NCBI RefSeq assembly: GCF_002860285.1
Contig: NZ_PGVF01000009.1
Location: forward strand, 223,556-287,555
DNA: 64,000 nucleotides
Reading direction: 5' to 3'
Source of the DNA: Bacillus sp. M6-12
Lineage (GTDB): Bacteria > Bacillota > Bacilli > Bacillales > DSM-1321
The notes under the pieces: model-generated
What the model was told of the DNA's origin: nothing
What the model saw: the letters and a program-made list of their open reading frames with translations, nothing else
The model's database searches: none
In this document: positions 53,223 through 63,020 of the stretch, one piece after another
How the letters are laid out: each line of letters starts with the position of its first letter
Position numbering within the stretch: the first letter of the stretch is position 1
Translations under genes and position numbers: made by a program

Positions 53223-54539
53223 TTAAAATTCAAACCGGTACCCTTCAACTATTTGCACCTTTTCCTGATTCAGTTTTTTTTCAAATTCATAAGATTGTTT
53301 AAAAACCGATGCAGCCTTTTTATAGGCCTGCTGCTCATAAAAATACACACCGAGTTCAGATGCTAAATACTTGCCCAAATCATAATCATGCTGTTCAGTA
53401 CAATAGGAGAGCAGTTTTTGCATTTCTTTTTCATATTTATCATTCTGCTGTTTAATCTTATAGGTGAATATTTCTAATAGCTTTATCTCTTTATCAAAGA
53501 AAACTTTTTTAAATTCTTTTGCTATGTTTTGGGCCTGCTCAAGATAATTTGCAGAAGATTCCCACTCCTTTTGCTGGATGCTGATTTCTGCAAGCCGTTT
53601 ATAGCCCCTGCTTGCTTTTTCGGGAAAATGAGGCTCCACTAGACTAATAAATTCTTTGAAATGCTGGATGGATTCGGCAATTTCACCTTTCAATTGATGG
53701 ATCCTGCCAAAACTATAAATGATAGAAGACTTTAATCTTAGATCACTGTCGTTCAAAGGGACTAATTTTTGCGCTTCCAGTACACAATCCATCGCCTTAT
53801 CCGGCTGGTTAATGGAAAAAAACTGAATAGAACGAAACAGCAGAAATTTGACAGTCCGATTGGCGTCGCCAGTTTTTTTAATGAACTCATACGCTTTTTC
53901 AGAATAATAGAGACAAAGCGTTTTATCTGTATTTATCCTTTCATTTACGAGACTGAGGTTGTAATATACCCTGGCTTTCTCGCGGTTATCATTGGGGAGA
54001 TATGTTTCCGTCCGCAAAAAATACTCATTCGCTTTTTGAAATTCATATAATTCTATATGCAAAACCCCACAGGCATACAGATAATAAAAAGCTGCTTCCT
54101 TCTCATCATCAGTGACTTCTTCATGCTTTACAATCCGTTTGGAAAAATAATAAGCTTCTTTAGCCTCGGCTAATCTTGAATCGCTGTAATAGAATCTGAT
54201 CAATACAGAAAAAACCATCAGCAAAATTTTATTGTTTGGGAGCTCAGTTGATAATAGTTTAAATAGACTGATATCCCGGTCATGCAGGATCTTCCTTTTC
54301 CAGTAATCATGTAAAATCTTTTCAACCTGCACTTCAGTTACCGAAGACAAAGAAGGCTTTAATAATACCTCTGCATCTATAGACAGCTTTTCAGCTATTT
54401 GCATTAAGAATAGTTCAGAAGGCTTTGCCTGGCCGTTCTCGACTTTACTTAGATAGGCAATAGAAGCAATCCCGTCAACCAGTTTATCTTGTGTCATATT
54501 CTTAAATGTCCGTAAAGCTTTAATGCGATCGCCAATCAT
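53223..54539 (-). CDS. HTH-TPR regulator (RRNPPA/NprR-like architecture)
   Basis: 438 residues: an N-terminal Cro/C1 helix-turn-helix (MTQDKLVDGIASIAYLSKVENGQ, about 15-37), then about nine TPR-type helical pairs to the C-terminus. This is the layout of PlcR/NprR-type regulators, which bind a secreted signal peptide. The frame runs 39 codons further up, but AGGGAGG serves ATG 54539. No hydrophobic propeptide gene was found in the 290 bp downstream, unlike nprR-nprX. A gene for a membrane-anchored protein lies upstream in the same direction. Confidence 0.8.
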   Translation of the reverse strand: MIGDRIKALRTFKNMTQDKLVDGIASIAYLSKVENGQAKPSELFLMQIAEKLSIDAEVLLKPSLSSVTEVQVEKILHDYWKRKILHDRDISLFKLLSTELPNNKILLMVFSVLIRFYYSDSRLAEAKEAYYFSKRIVKHEEVTDDEKEAAFYYLYACGVLHIELYEFQKANEYFLRTETYLPNDNREKARVYYNLSLVNERINTDKTLCLYYSEKAYEFIKKTGDANRTVKFLLFRSIQFFSINQPDKAMDCVLEAQKLVPLNDSDLRLKSSIIYSFGRIHQLKGEIAESIQHFKEFISLVEPHFPEKASRGYKRLAEISIQQKEWESSANYLEQAQNIAKEFKKVFFDKEIKLLEIFTYKIKQQNDKYEKEMQKLLSYCTEQHDYDLGKYLASELGVYFYEQQAYKKAASVFKQSYEFEKKLNQEKVQIVEGYRFEF

Positions 54540-54674
54540 TAGATAAATCCTCCCTAACATCGTCCATATAAATAAATTATAATTTACTGTCAAGCCAATG
54601 GAAATGTAATAAAGGATTTTGAAAAAATGAAGGGAACCCTTCATAAAATATTCCATCTTTATAGATTTACAATC

Positions 54675-55052
54675 TTATTTTAATGCTTCTTTTGGAAGCT
54701 TCCATAGATAATAATTCTTTGTATACTGCCTGGTTTCAATGGTCACTACTTTTTTATTTTTCACAAATAAAAGTCCAGAACCAATTTGCTCTTTGAATGA
54801 CCAGCCGTGATCTTTCATGAATTTCTTTGTAAATCTAAATGCATATTTCCCTTTTTTTTCCGATACATATGTAACCATATTATGGCTGTCTGAAATTTTT
54901 TCATATCCATTATTAAAAAGTTCAAGTTTCATGATGGATGTCAAGATTGGAGCAGGATTACCCTCCTGAGTTAAAGCACTTCCAAATGTAAAGATAAAAA
55001 TGCCTATCAATAGAACCACAGTAAACGTTGTCAGCAAAAGGATTTTCTTCAA
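54675..55052 (-). CDS. Membrane-anchored or secreted small protein
   Basis: 125 residues with an N-terminal hydrophobic helix (about 2-25, signal peptide or anchor without a clear cleavage site), then a basic extracytoplasmic domain. GAGGTG lies a few bases before ATG. It precedes the HTH-TPR regulator by 135 bp in the same direction. I do not recognise the family. Confidence 0.6.
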   Translation of the reverse strand: MKKILLLTTFTVVLLIGIFIFTFGSALTQEGNPAPILTSIMKLELFNNGYEKISDSHNMVTYVSEKKGKYAFRFTKKFMKDHGWSFKEQIGSGLLFVKNKKVVTIETRQYTKNYYLWKLPKEALK

Positions 55053-55480
55053 ATAACCACCTCATAAGAAACCTCAAATAAAAAATTGCTTCATTGTTTA
55101 TTGTATTAGACGAAAGAAATGTAAAAACGTTCCTCGAGTGAAGAGCATTTTGTGAGTAACTTAGAAATAACTAGAAAGTGTATGAATGTTGTACTTTTTA
55201 TGTAAAGGTTAGTACTTTAATTTTAAGATTGTAAAACATAGTATCATCAACCATTGATTTACCATCCATGCTTCCATTTTAATTGCAAATCAGGATACCA
55301 GACATGAAGTAGATATTTGTAAAATCAACCCCTAATAGGAAAAAAATAATTGTTCCAGCGGGATTATTCCTCAATCTGAAAAGGTAAGAGAGGCTATTGC
55401 TGTTTCAGGCAGTGGTCCTATTAAATTTTTTAAAAAAATGCCGGTTACTGTCTAAATTTCTATTAAATAAATCTATTTCT

Positions 55481-56647
55481 GTGAAGGAGCAATTTGAATC
55501 GTATGGCTACAAAACGAAGCTTCAGGAATTCGAATTCTATGGCTACACTGCACCAAAAACCGTTGAACTGTCTATAAGCGGACATGCTGGAGAGCTGGAG
55601 CCGAAGTCCTTTACATATGGGCTTAATGGCAATGTTACCGGTGATCTGTTTTATGTAGGTTTAGGTACTTCTGAGGAAGTTGCTAATGTAAACTTAACAG
55701 GTAAAATTGCTCTCGTAGAGCGCGGATCCATTTCGTTTTCTGAAAAGGTATTAAACGCCGCTGGCAAAGGTGCAGAGGGAGTGATCATTTTTAACAATGC
55801 TCCAGGTGTAATTAACGGTACACTAGGTGGGCAAAACGATAAATATGTTCCTGTTGTTTCTGTAACGCAGGAAGTAGGAACAGCTCTCAAAAATTCTTTA
55901 AATAATAATACTGTGACCCGTTCTGCTAACATTAATATTGAAGGTGCCGAGGGAGGAATTCGTACCTCGCATAATGTTATTGCCACAAAGAATCCGACCA
56001 ATAAAAACAAAGCTACAAATGATATCGTAGCACTTGGAGCACACCACGACTCTGTCGAGTATGCACCGGGTGCGAATGATGACGCGTCCGGTACGGCCAT
56101 GACACTTGAGCTTGCCCGTGTAATGAAGGATCTGCCGACCAATACAGAGCTGAGGTTCATTACATTTGGTGCGGAAGAGCTGGGGCTGATTGGCTCAGAC
56201 TATTATGCAAGCCAGCTTTCTGAAGATGAAAAGAATCGCTTCGTCGGTTATTTTAACCTCGATATGGTTGGCAGCCGGGATGCGGGTGATCTGGTCATCA
56301 ATGTAGCTGACGGTAATCCAAATATCGTCTCGGATACCGCCCAAGCATCAAGCGCCCGATTAAACGGTGAACCAACACCTCTGGAGAAAGGCGGAAGCAG
56401 CGACCATGTTTCGTTCACTGAAGCAGGAATTGCTTCAGCATCATTTATTCATCGACCACTTGAGCCTTGGTACCACACTCCAGAAGATACAATTGATAAA
56501 ATCAGCAAAGAAAAGCTGCAGGATGTTGCCGAGATCGTCGGAACAGCCATGTACGATTTGGTCCGCCCTGAAAACCAGGGACCTAAGGCGGAAAAAGGCA
56601 AGAAGCAAAAACTGCCTAACCTGCACACCGAGCAGCAAATCAAGTAA
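55481..56647 (+). pseudogene. M28 aminopeptidase with PA domain, 5' end missing (YwaD-like)
   Basis: From VKEQFESYGYKTKLQEFEFYGY the protein matches secreted YwaD-type aminopeptidases: a PA domain (VNLTGKIALVERGSISFSEK), then the M28 zinc site with GAHHDSVEYAPGANDDASG, EELGLIGS, FNLDMVGS and SSDHVSFTEAG. The signal peptide and some 60 residues of the N-terminus are missing. The open frame extends to 55397, but with unrelated sequence and no ribosome site. The zinc ligands are intact, so the loss looks recent. Confidence 0.7.
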
Positions 56648-56660
56648 ATAAATAGAAGAA

Positions 56661-56704
56661 GTGCCAGGAACTAATCCCGAAAAGGGATGATTCCTGGCAT
56701 TTTT
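56661..56704 (+). terminator. Terminator of the aminopeptidase gene
   Basis: GTGCCAGGAA pairs with TTCCTGGCAT, an inner ATCCC pairs with GGGAT, and T4 follows. Confidence 0.85.
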
Positions 56705-56795
56705 GTTAGAGACAGCTAACAATATCTTTGATGCTACTTATCAAAAAGTGTCTACTCTATAGGGTACAGTGTACAACACCTGGGACCTTTTTTGT

Positions 56796-57845
56796 TTAAT
56801 TAACGGATGCACTAAATGTTTTTGCAATATGTTCAGTAACTGGACCGTATGTTTCCTGCATGCTTTCAGAATATGAAATGATAAACGTGTTAAAGGCCAC
56901 CTGGCCAAAGTACACTTTCTTATAATAAATCCTTCCGTTTTCTTTATATGAGAGAACATACCAATCCTTTGCTAATCTTTTATAGGCAATTTCCACCGGA
57001 ATGCTGTTGATGTCATCCTGGTAATAGGATTCAATCGTTTCTCCCTCACTAATAACATTTGAGTGGCCGGCAAAGGCTGTGACTTCAAAATCTTCATTAT
57101 AAAATCTGGCTCCATCGCCATTGGTTGGTGGAGGATCCATTGCTAAACCCGTCGGATATTGCATGCTAAAGCCAAAACGGCCATTGGTATAAGAGGAGTA
57201 AGCCATTTTTTTGTTTTTGTTCTTGTCGTCTGTTTTCTTACCTGCAGTTTTCTTTTCCTTAGTCTCCCTTTCTGCTGCAGGCTGAGTTTCAGGTATTTCA
57301 GGCTCCTTCAAAGCCAGCTCCACTTGTTCATTTAGCTCAGTGACTTCAGATTGGTAGCCTGATAGTTTTTCCTCTGATTCTATCTCCTTTTGCAAAAGCT
57401 GCATATGCTCTTGTGCTGCATTGTAGCTTTCGTTTTCTATAAGGCTTTCAACCAATTTAATTTTTTCCTCAACCGAAGTAATAAGATCCTTATCGGAGCT
57501 AATTTGGCTTTTTAGATTCTTGGCGTCCGTCTGAACAGTTTTCAGCCCGTCTTTATTATCAATGACCATATCAAGTGATTCCAGCGCTGTATCAAATTCT
57601 TTGTCTTCAGCAGCTTCCAAGGCCTTTTCCATCTGTTTGGCTTGATTGAAGTAAGCGGAAGCTTTCTGATCACCTTCATTTTCATCCAGTGCCAGTTCAA
57701 AATAAATCGCCGCTCCATGATAATCCTTTTCTCCAAGACTCTTAATTCCCTTATCCATTGCATCCTCATATCCGCTATTTGAACACGAAGCCAGGACAAA
57801 TGTGCTGATGATAACTGCTGTCAGCAGCATGAATTTTGTTTTCAT
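56796..57845 (-). CDS. Lipoprotein with TPR-like repeats
   Basis: 349 residues. Lipoprotein signal peptide with lipobox LASC (Cys21), a helical region with at least one TPR-like pair (about 25-75), a long coiled-coil segment (80-185), a Lys/Glu/Thr-rich linker (190-215), and a C-terminal domain that begins YTNGRFGFSMQYPTGL, similar to the PsbP-like fold of other Bacillus lipoproteins. Anchored outside the membrane, function unknown. GGAG 6 nt before ATG 57845 fixes the start. Confidence 0.75.
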   Translation of the reverse strand: MKTKFMLLTAVIISTFVLASCSNSGYEDAMDKGIKSLGEKDYHGAAIYFELALDENEGDQKASAYFNQAKQMEKALEAAEDKEFDTALESLDMVIDNKDGLKTVQTDAKNLKSQISSDKDLITSVEEKIKLVESLIENESYNAAQEHMQLLQKEIESEEKLSGYQSEVTELNEQVELALKEPEIPETQPAAERETKEKKTAGKKTDDKNKNKKMAYSSYTNGRFGFSMQYPTGLAMDPPPTNGDGARFYNEDFEVTAFAGHSNVISEGETIESYYQDDINSIPVEIAYKRLAKDWYVLSYKENGRIYYKKVYFGQVAFNTFIISYSESMQETYGPVTEHIAKTFSASVN

Positions 57846-58017
57846 GTTTTCTCCATTCTGTAAGCTTTTTTGATAACAAACCACATTATAACAAAATAAA
57901 CAGAGGCTCAACTAATAAAAATGTATTAGCTTATATATATGATGATGGAGTAATTTTTTGAAGCTTACGTTCATTTGGTGCTAAAATATGGAAAAGAGAA
58001 GGTTTGAGGGGGGCATC

Positions 58018-58857
58018 ATGCTAATTAAAAAGAATTTCATACAGGGGACAGTGAATGGTGTTCAATTTTGCAATGGAACTCTAGCGTTACAAGGAATACA
58101 ATTAAATGTATATTGCTTCGCCATAGACGGCGTTTTAATTGATACAGGGGCAAAATCACTAGAAAAAAAGTTTCAATCATTTTTTAAAGAAATGGATATT
58201 GATCAAGTCGTAGTCACACACTTTCATGAAGATCATACAGGCTGTGCTGCGTTTTTGCAGCAGGAGTTTAATTTACCTGTTTTTATGAATGATTTACATA
58301 TTGAAAATTGTAAACAGAAGGCAGATTATCCGTTGTACCGTAAATTATTTTGGGGTAAGCGGGAACCGTTTCATGCGAAAACCATCGGGAAAACTTTTAC
58401 TTCACGCAACGCCACTTGGGATGTCATCCAAACGCCAGGCCATTCTTTGGACCATCTTGCATTCTTCAATCGTGAGACAGGTCAGCTTTTTACCGGAGAT
58501 TTATTTTGTCAGGAAAGGACAAAGGTTATCTTACGGGATGAAAACATTCCTGATATTATTGAGTCTTTAAAAAAGGTATTAACATTTGATTTTGGAGATG
58601 TGTTTTGCTGTCATGCAGGATACCTGAATGAAGGGCGTGCTGCCCTGCAGAGAAAGCTGGATTATTTGGTGGAGCTTCAAGGGAAAGTGGAAAAGCTCCA
58701 CGAAGATGGATTGCCGCCAAGTAATATTACTAAGATTTTGTTTCCTAAAAAATATCCAATCACCCTTTTTTCATCAGGGGAATGGAGTTCTGATCACATT
58801 GTTAATTCCATTATCCAAGAACATGATAAAAGCTCTTTATGGGGGCTAAACAAATAA
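58018..58857 (+). CDS. MBL-fold metallo-hydrolase
   Basis: 279 residues with intact metal motif THFHEDH (His68, His70, Asp72, His73), TPGHSLDHL, FTGDLFCQ and CCHAGYLNEGR. It resembles glyoxalase-II-like hydrolases; the substrate is unknown. GAGGGGGG lies 4 nt before ATG 58018, preferred over ATG 57988. A terminator follows. Confidence 0.82.
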   Translation: MLIKKNFIQGTVNGVQFCNGTLALQGIQLNVYCFAIDGVLIDTGAKSLEKKFQSFFKEMDIDQVVVTHFHEDHTGCAAFLQQEFNLPVFMNDLHIENCKQKADYPLYRKLFWGKREPFHAKTIGKTFTSRNATWDVIQTPGHSLDHLAFFNRETGQLFTGDLFCQERTKVILRDENIPDIIESLKKVLTFDFGDVFCCHAGYLNEGRAALQRKLDYLVELQGKVEKLHEDGLPPSNITKILFPKKYPITLFSSGEWSSDHIVNSIIQEHDKSSLWGLNK

Positions 58858-58881
58858 AATAGCAATTGAATAATAAATCAG

Positions 58882-58915
58882 AAGCCCTTTTCAATCGAGA
58901 AGGGCTTTGCTTTTT
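58882..58915 (+). terminator. Terminator of the MBL gene
   Basis: AAGCCCTT (58882-58889) and AAGGGCTT (58900-58907), then GCTTTTT. Confidence 0.8.
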
Positions 58916-59039
58916 GTAAAATAATTCTTTTTTACAGGTTTCTTTTTCGACTTAGCACCTAAGAAGGCATAGTGCAGTACTCCAAGATATGGTAATCTCA
59001 GTAAGAGAAATAACTTAAAATTTCAAATGGAGGCAGGTT

Positions 59040-59732
59040 ATGAAAATATTTAAGGATTGGACACTATTTGAAAAGGTATGGATTGTTATTTTCACTTTGA
59101 TTAATGTGTATTTGTTTTTTGCCTGGGACGACTCCCTTTTAGGGTTTGTTTCTTCACTCACAGGTATGATTTGTGTCGTATTGGTCGCTAAAGGGAAAAT
59201 AGCTAACTACTATTTCGGGATTATTCAAACTGGGACTTATGCCTATATCTCTTATACATATGGTCTATATGGAGAAGCGATGCTGAATGGCCTATTTTAT
59301 TTTCCGATTCAATTTATCGGCATTTACACGTGGTCAAAACATAAAACCCCTGACAGCACCATTGGTGAAGATGTCGTTGTAAAGAGATTATCAGCAAAGG
59401 GCTGGGTATATTTAGTTTTAATATCAGCAGTATCTTCAGCAGGCTATGCGTATATTCTTCATCTAATTGGCGGTCAGCAGGTTCGTCTGGATTCTGTAGC
59501 CGTTGTGCTATCTATAGTAGCTCAATTATTAATGCTACAGCGTTTTGCAGAACAATGGGCTTTATGGATTGTTGTAAACATACTATCTATTATTCTATGG
59601 GTCATTACTCTTGTTAAAACTGGAGGAAATGATTGGTCAATGATGGTTATGTGGTCTGCCTTCTTAGTAAATAGCATCTATGGCTATGTTAACTGGATAA
59701 GAATGTCAAAGAAGCAGGTGGGGTTTAGTTGA
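59040..59732 (+). CDS. pnuC: PnuC-like nicotinamide riboside transporter
   Basis: A 230-residue membrane protein with seven hydrophobic segments and the PnuC core: ANYYFGIIQTGTYAYISYTYGLYGEAMLN and FYFPIQFIGIYTW, plus WIVVNILSIILW with the Trp and Asn residues that line the substrate path. It takes up nicotinamide riboside by facilitated diffusion, trapped by the kinase encoded next. GGAGG precedes ATG. The stop overlaps the nadR start (TTGA). Confidence 0.9.
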   Translation: MKIFKDWTLFEKVWIVIFTLINVYLFFAWDDSLLGFVSSLTGMICVVLVAKGKIANYYFGIIQTGTYAYISYTYGLYGEAMLNGLFYFPIQFIGIYTWSKHKTPDSTIGEDVVVKRLSAKGWVYLVLISAVSSAGYAYILHLIGGQQVRLDSVAVVLSIVAQLLMLQRFAEQWALWIVVNILSIILWVITLVKTGGNDWSMMVMWSAFLVNSIYGYVNWIRMSKKQVGFS

Positions 59733-60772
59733 CAGCAGGTAAAGTTGGAATGTATGGAGGGAAGTTTCTTCCCTTTCCTCACTTGGGTCATGTATATGCG
59801 ATGATCAGAGCTTCTACAATGGTAGATGAGCTGCATGTAATCGTTTCTCATGATACTGAATATGAAAAGTTACTTTGTGAAGGCGGGAAAATTGAACATG
59901 TTGACTTTACTATGCGTTTACGCTGGTGGACTCAGTTAACAAATGATTTAGACCATGTTCATGTACATCAGGTTTATGAAGAACAAACCGGACAATTCTC
60001 TGACTGGGAAAAAGGTGCAGAGGGAATTAAACAGAAGATAGGACGGCCAATCGATGTGGTATTTAGTTCTGAACACACATATAGCTCAATTTTTAATAAA
60101 TTGTATCCAAATGCACAGCATATCATCATTGATTCGGAAAGAGATGCCTATCCGATTTCAGGCACTAAATTACGCGAAGAAGGTGTAATGAAACACTGGG
60201 AGATGATTCCTAAAATAATTCAGCCATACTTTGCAAAAAAGGTTGTAATTGTAGGTACAGAAAGCTGCGGTAAATCAACCTTAGTTAAGAACTTAGCTAA
60301 TTTATATAATACTTCATATGTTGAAGAATATGGCAGGACTTTCTATGAACGACTGGGTGGATGTGAAGAAATTACTATCCCTGAGGATTATCCAGAAATA
60401 GCGTTTGAACATAAGTATCATGAAAAACTACAGCTTCAAAAAGCAAACAAAGTATTATTTGTTGATACAGAGGCTGCAGTTACTCAGTATTTTTCGCAAG
60501 CATACCTAAGTAAAAGACAACCCATTTTAGATGAGATTATTAAACTTCAAAAATATGATTTATGGCTTTTCTTAGAGCCAGATGTTAAATGGGTTGATGA
60601 TGGAACGAGATCATTTGGGCAACAGGAAATACGTGACAATAATAATGGACTTCTTAAATCGATTTTAAAAGAGCATGGAATTGAATTTGTAACGATTAAA
60701 GGTAATTATCAAAAAAGATTGGAATCAGCAGTACATCATGTTAATGAATTAATTGAAAAAAAGGGACAATAA
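59729..60772 (+). CDS. nadR: Bifunctional NMN adenylyltransferase / ribosylnicotinamide kinase (NadR-like)
   Basis: 347 residues in two domains. The N-terminal nucleotidyltransferase has GGKFLPFPHLGH (His18, His21) and YPISGTKLRE (141-150). The C-terminal kinase has the P-loop GTESCGKS (176-183) and FVDTEAAVT. Together they turn nicotinamide riboside into NMN and NAD, which traps what PnuC imports. It lacks the N-terminal HTH of the E. coli repressor, so it is an enzyme only. TTG start overlaps the pnuC stop. Confidence 0.9.
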   Translation: MTAGKVGMYGGKFLPFPHLGHVYAMIRASTMVDELHVIVSHDTEYEKLLCEGGKIEHVDFTMRLRWWTQLTNDLDHVHVHQVYEEQTGQFSDWEKGAEGIKQKIGRPIDVVFSSEHTYSSIFNKLYPNAQHIIIDSERDAYPISGTKLREEGVMKHWEMIPKIIQPYFAKKVVIVGTESCGKSTLVKNLANLYNTSYVEEYGRTFYERLGGCEEITIPEDYPEIAFEHKYHEKLQLQKANKVLFVDTEAAVTQYFSQAYLSKRQPILDEIIKLQKYDLWLFLEPDVKWVDDGTRSFGQQEIRDNNNGLLKSILKEHGIEFVTIKGNYQKRLESAVHHVNELIEKKGQ

Positions 60773-60834
60773 AGCACTGTCCTATCAAATGATTACAAAA
60801 TACTGTATAGCGAATATAGTTGTACCAAAAGTAA

Positions 60835-60954
60835 CATGGGGTTTCTAACATTATTTATGATTGGGTTCATTCTTTTTCTCAATTGGATATTAATAATGTA
60901 AGGATAGATGTGATTGAAGGATTATACGCGGCATTTTCTAAAGTATACGATTAG
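60835..60954 (+). pseudogene. Short coding remnant, unknown
   Basis: A plus-strand frame without start codon reads HGVSNIIYDWVHSFSQLDIN, then VRIDVIEGLYAAFSKVYD, to a TAG 13 bp before a terminator. This looks like the C-terminal end of a lost gene. Family unknown. Confidence 0.35.
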
Positions 60955-60966
60955 CAGCCGTTGGCG

Positions 60967-60997
60967 GGGGAAGTTCTGAACTTCTCCTATTTTTTTG
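60967..60997 (+). terminator. Terminator
   Basis: GGGGAAG and CTTCTCC pair with one G-U, then TATTTTTTT. Confidence 0.65.
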
Positions 60998-61042
60998 AAA
61001 AAGCACTTTTAAATAATTATTGCTGTTAATCAAATAAAAATT

Positions 61043-61080
61043 AAGGACCCTATATTCGGTCTTGATTTTTATTTTTCAAT
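61043..61080. terminator. Bidirectional terminator-like hairpin
   Basis: AAGGACC and GGTCTT pair; AATTTTTATTT follows on the minus strand and GATTTTTATTTTT on the plus strand. Confidence 0.5.
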
Positions 61081-61164
61081 CTCCTTAATAATGTCCGTTA
61101 ATGCCACTTGAAACCACTCACTTTTGTCCTTATTTATATAACCATTATAGAACAACAGTTCGCT
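61069..61164 (-). pseudogene. Short minus-strand coding remnant
   Basis: The frame reads FYNGYINKDKSEWFQVALTD and IIKEIEK to the stop at 61069, directly before the hairpin at 61043. Only about 30 codons remain and no start is convincing. Unknown family. The following 61165-61422 contains MKKAKI behind a perfect AGGAGG (61297-61317), too short to call. Confidence 0.35.
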
Positions 61165-61422
61165 TTATTCAAATATCAACATAATCGTTTAAACAAGCCT
61201 TTAAAAAAGGAGGGTCAAAAATGGTATAATCCAGCGGAATATAACAGAAGTGTAACCTAACATACTTATAACATAGTGGATTTTAGGAGGAGTATTTTGA
61301 AAAAAGCCAAGATATAAAGCAGCAGTAAACCTTGGAACTCTTACATTCTGTAAGAGAAAACAGCAAGAGAAACATATGTGCAATCAAAACTGGGCACAAA
61401 AAATTATTCATTGGTGGCATAT

Positions 61423-62661
61423 CTATAGAGCAGGGAAGGTGACTAAAAACTCTGTACCTTTACCAGGCTTACTATTAATTTTTATATTCCCTTTAAATTC
61501 CCGAATAATGCTAAAGGAAACCATTAGGCCGAGACCAGTACCTTTCTTTCCTTTTGTTGAGTAATACGGTTCACCTAAACGATTAATCTGATCGGCTGTC
61601 ATACCAATACCTGTATCTGAAATACTGATTTTTACTTCGTTATTAATAACTTTAGTAAGAATGGTTAGAACGCCCCCATTTGGCATTGCCTCGATACAAT
61701 TTTTCATAATATTAAGGAAGCACTGGCGAAAACGGCTTTTATCTCCATAAATATAACAACTATCGCTGTTTGCCTGGATAATTTCTACTGAATTCATGTT
61801 AGCCATCGGCTGCAGGGATTTAATAATCTGGTTAAGTTCGCTGCTCGCCTGAAATTTTTCTGCTTTGGACATGGCAGGCTGTGCAAATGTTAAGTAATCC
61901 TTAATAACAAGCTCAGCTGCAGTTAACTCGGTTAAAGCGATATCAATATACCCTCTTGTTTTCTCATTCATGTTTTGATCCTCTGCAGCAAGCTGTAAAA
62001 AACCTTGGACAGCGGTCAAAGGATTTCTGACTTCATGAGAAATAGCCGCGCTCATATGGCTGGCCAATTCAATTTTTTGTGCTTTTACCATCTGCTCCCG
62101 GAAAAATTCATTTTTTCTCATTTCTTCTATAAGATAAAACAGCAAACAAATCCCGATATATTGAATTAGAGTTGTGATAGCCACAGCTTTAAACCCCTCT
62201 AATGGAAGCCCGGATATTAATAAGCTGCATAACATGAAAATGTTCATGATAGTCAAAGCTGATAAAGATACAAAAAGACGCTTTTTTGAGTTTTGCATTT
62301 GGAACCAAGGGTGAGCAAAATATAAAAAAATGGCCAAAGTGATATAGAGTGGGAGTATTGTCCAAAAACCACTGTCAAAACCATACATTAATCCTCTAAA
62401 AAGGAGAGACAAAGCAGATAATAAAGGGCCAAATCCATAATAAAGCCCGCCTATAATAATAGGAATCTGTCTCATATCTATCATTACTCCATACAGCGGT
62501 GTAGAAAATAAAAGGCAAACCAAAACCGACAGAACAAGTCCGGTTCCACAGAGGACACGAGGGAGTGGTTCAGTATTGTACTTTTCAGCCCACAGATTAA
62601 AGATGAACATTAATAGCGTTATGATTGAAAGATTGAAAAACAAATCTTTTATCAAATCCAT
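61423..62661 (-). CDS. Sensor histidine kinase, KinB/5TM-LYT type
   Basis: 412 residues. Six or more N-terminal hydrophobic segments (1-178) of the 5TM-5TMR_LYT type, then the dimerisation/phosphoacceptor helix AAISHEVRNPLTAVQGFLQL with His209, and the ATPase domain with the N box (NIMKNCIEAMPNGG), G1 (DTGIGM), and G2 (GTGLGL). It resembles KinB and other sporulation phosphorelay kinases. No response regulator is adjacent, which fits a kinase feeding Spo0F. GGTGG 6 nt before ATG 62661 sets the start. Confidence 0.85.
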   Translation of the reverse strand: MDLIKDLFFNLSIITLLMFIFNLWAEKYNTEPLPRVLCGTGLVLSVLVCLLFSTPLYGVMIDMRQIPIIIGGLYYGFGPLLSALSLLFRGLMYGFDSGFWTILPLYITLAIFLYFAHPWFQMQNSKKRLFVSLSALTIMNIFMLCSLLISGLPLEGFKAVAITTLIQYIGICLLFYLIEEMRKNEFFREQMVKAQKIELASHMSAAISHEVRNPLTAVQGFLQLAAEDQNMNEKTRGYIDIALTELTAAELVIKDYLTFAQPAMSKAEKFQASSELNQIIKSLQPMANMNSVEIIQANSDSCYIYGDKSRFRQCFLNIMKNCIEAMPNGGVLTILTKVINNEVKISISDTGIGMTADQINRLGEPYYSTKGKKGTGLGLMVSFSIIREFKGNIKINSKPGKGTEFLVTFPAL

Positions 62662-62823
62662 GACCAACCACCGTCCACCAATTACAAGTTATCTTTATTT
62701 TAAGGCTTTTTAACCTTTACAACAATAAAATCTTATTTATATTCTGTTATTCTTACTATTATTCCTTACCCTATATAACTGTTATTATTACACGAATTAT
62801 TTATGTTCCTAATAAAAAGGTAA

Positions 62824-63020
62824 AACCAAGCTGCCAATCCATTCTCTATCCAAAAAGAAGAAGACAAATACCAGCCAACATTCCAGGCATTTCATCATCA
62901 ATTTGTTGCCAGCAGCATTGCTGTTAAAGCTTGTCACGAAATCATACCATAGGCTCAAATTGGCTGTATGCTCTTATATGCGCCAGTTTACTCTTATGAT
63001 TCCGATCCGGATGATGTGAA
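62824..63020 (+). pseudogene. Remnant of a GH1 6-phospho-beta-glucosidase
   Basis: One frame reads FQAFHHQFVASSIAVKACHEIIP, then an in-frame TAG (62950-62952), then AQIGCMLLYAPVYSYDSDPDDV. This matches a central segment of BglH/BglA-type glycosidases (HHQFVASALAVKxGHEIN...GCMxxYAPVYP). Everything before and after is missing, and neither catalytic Glu is included. Confidence 0.65.

Noticed and set aside
61297..61317. TTG frame of six codons behind a perfect AGGAGG
   Set aside because: MKKAKI followed by a stop; no evidence beyond the ribosome site. Possibly a truncated gene start.
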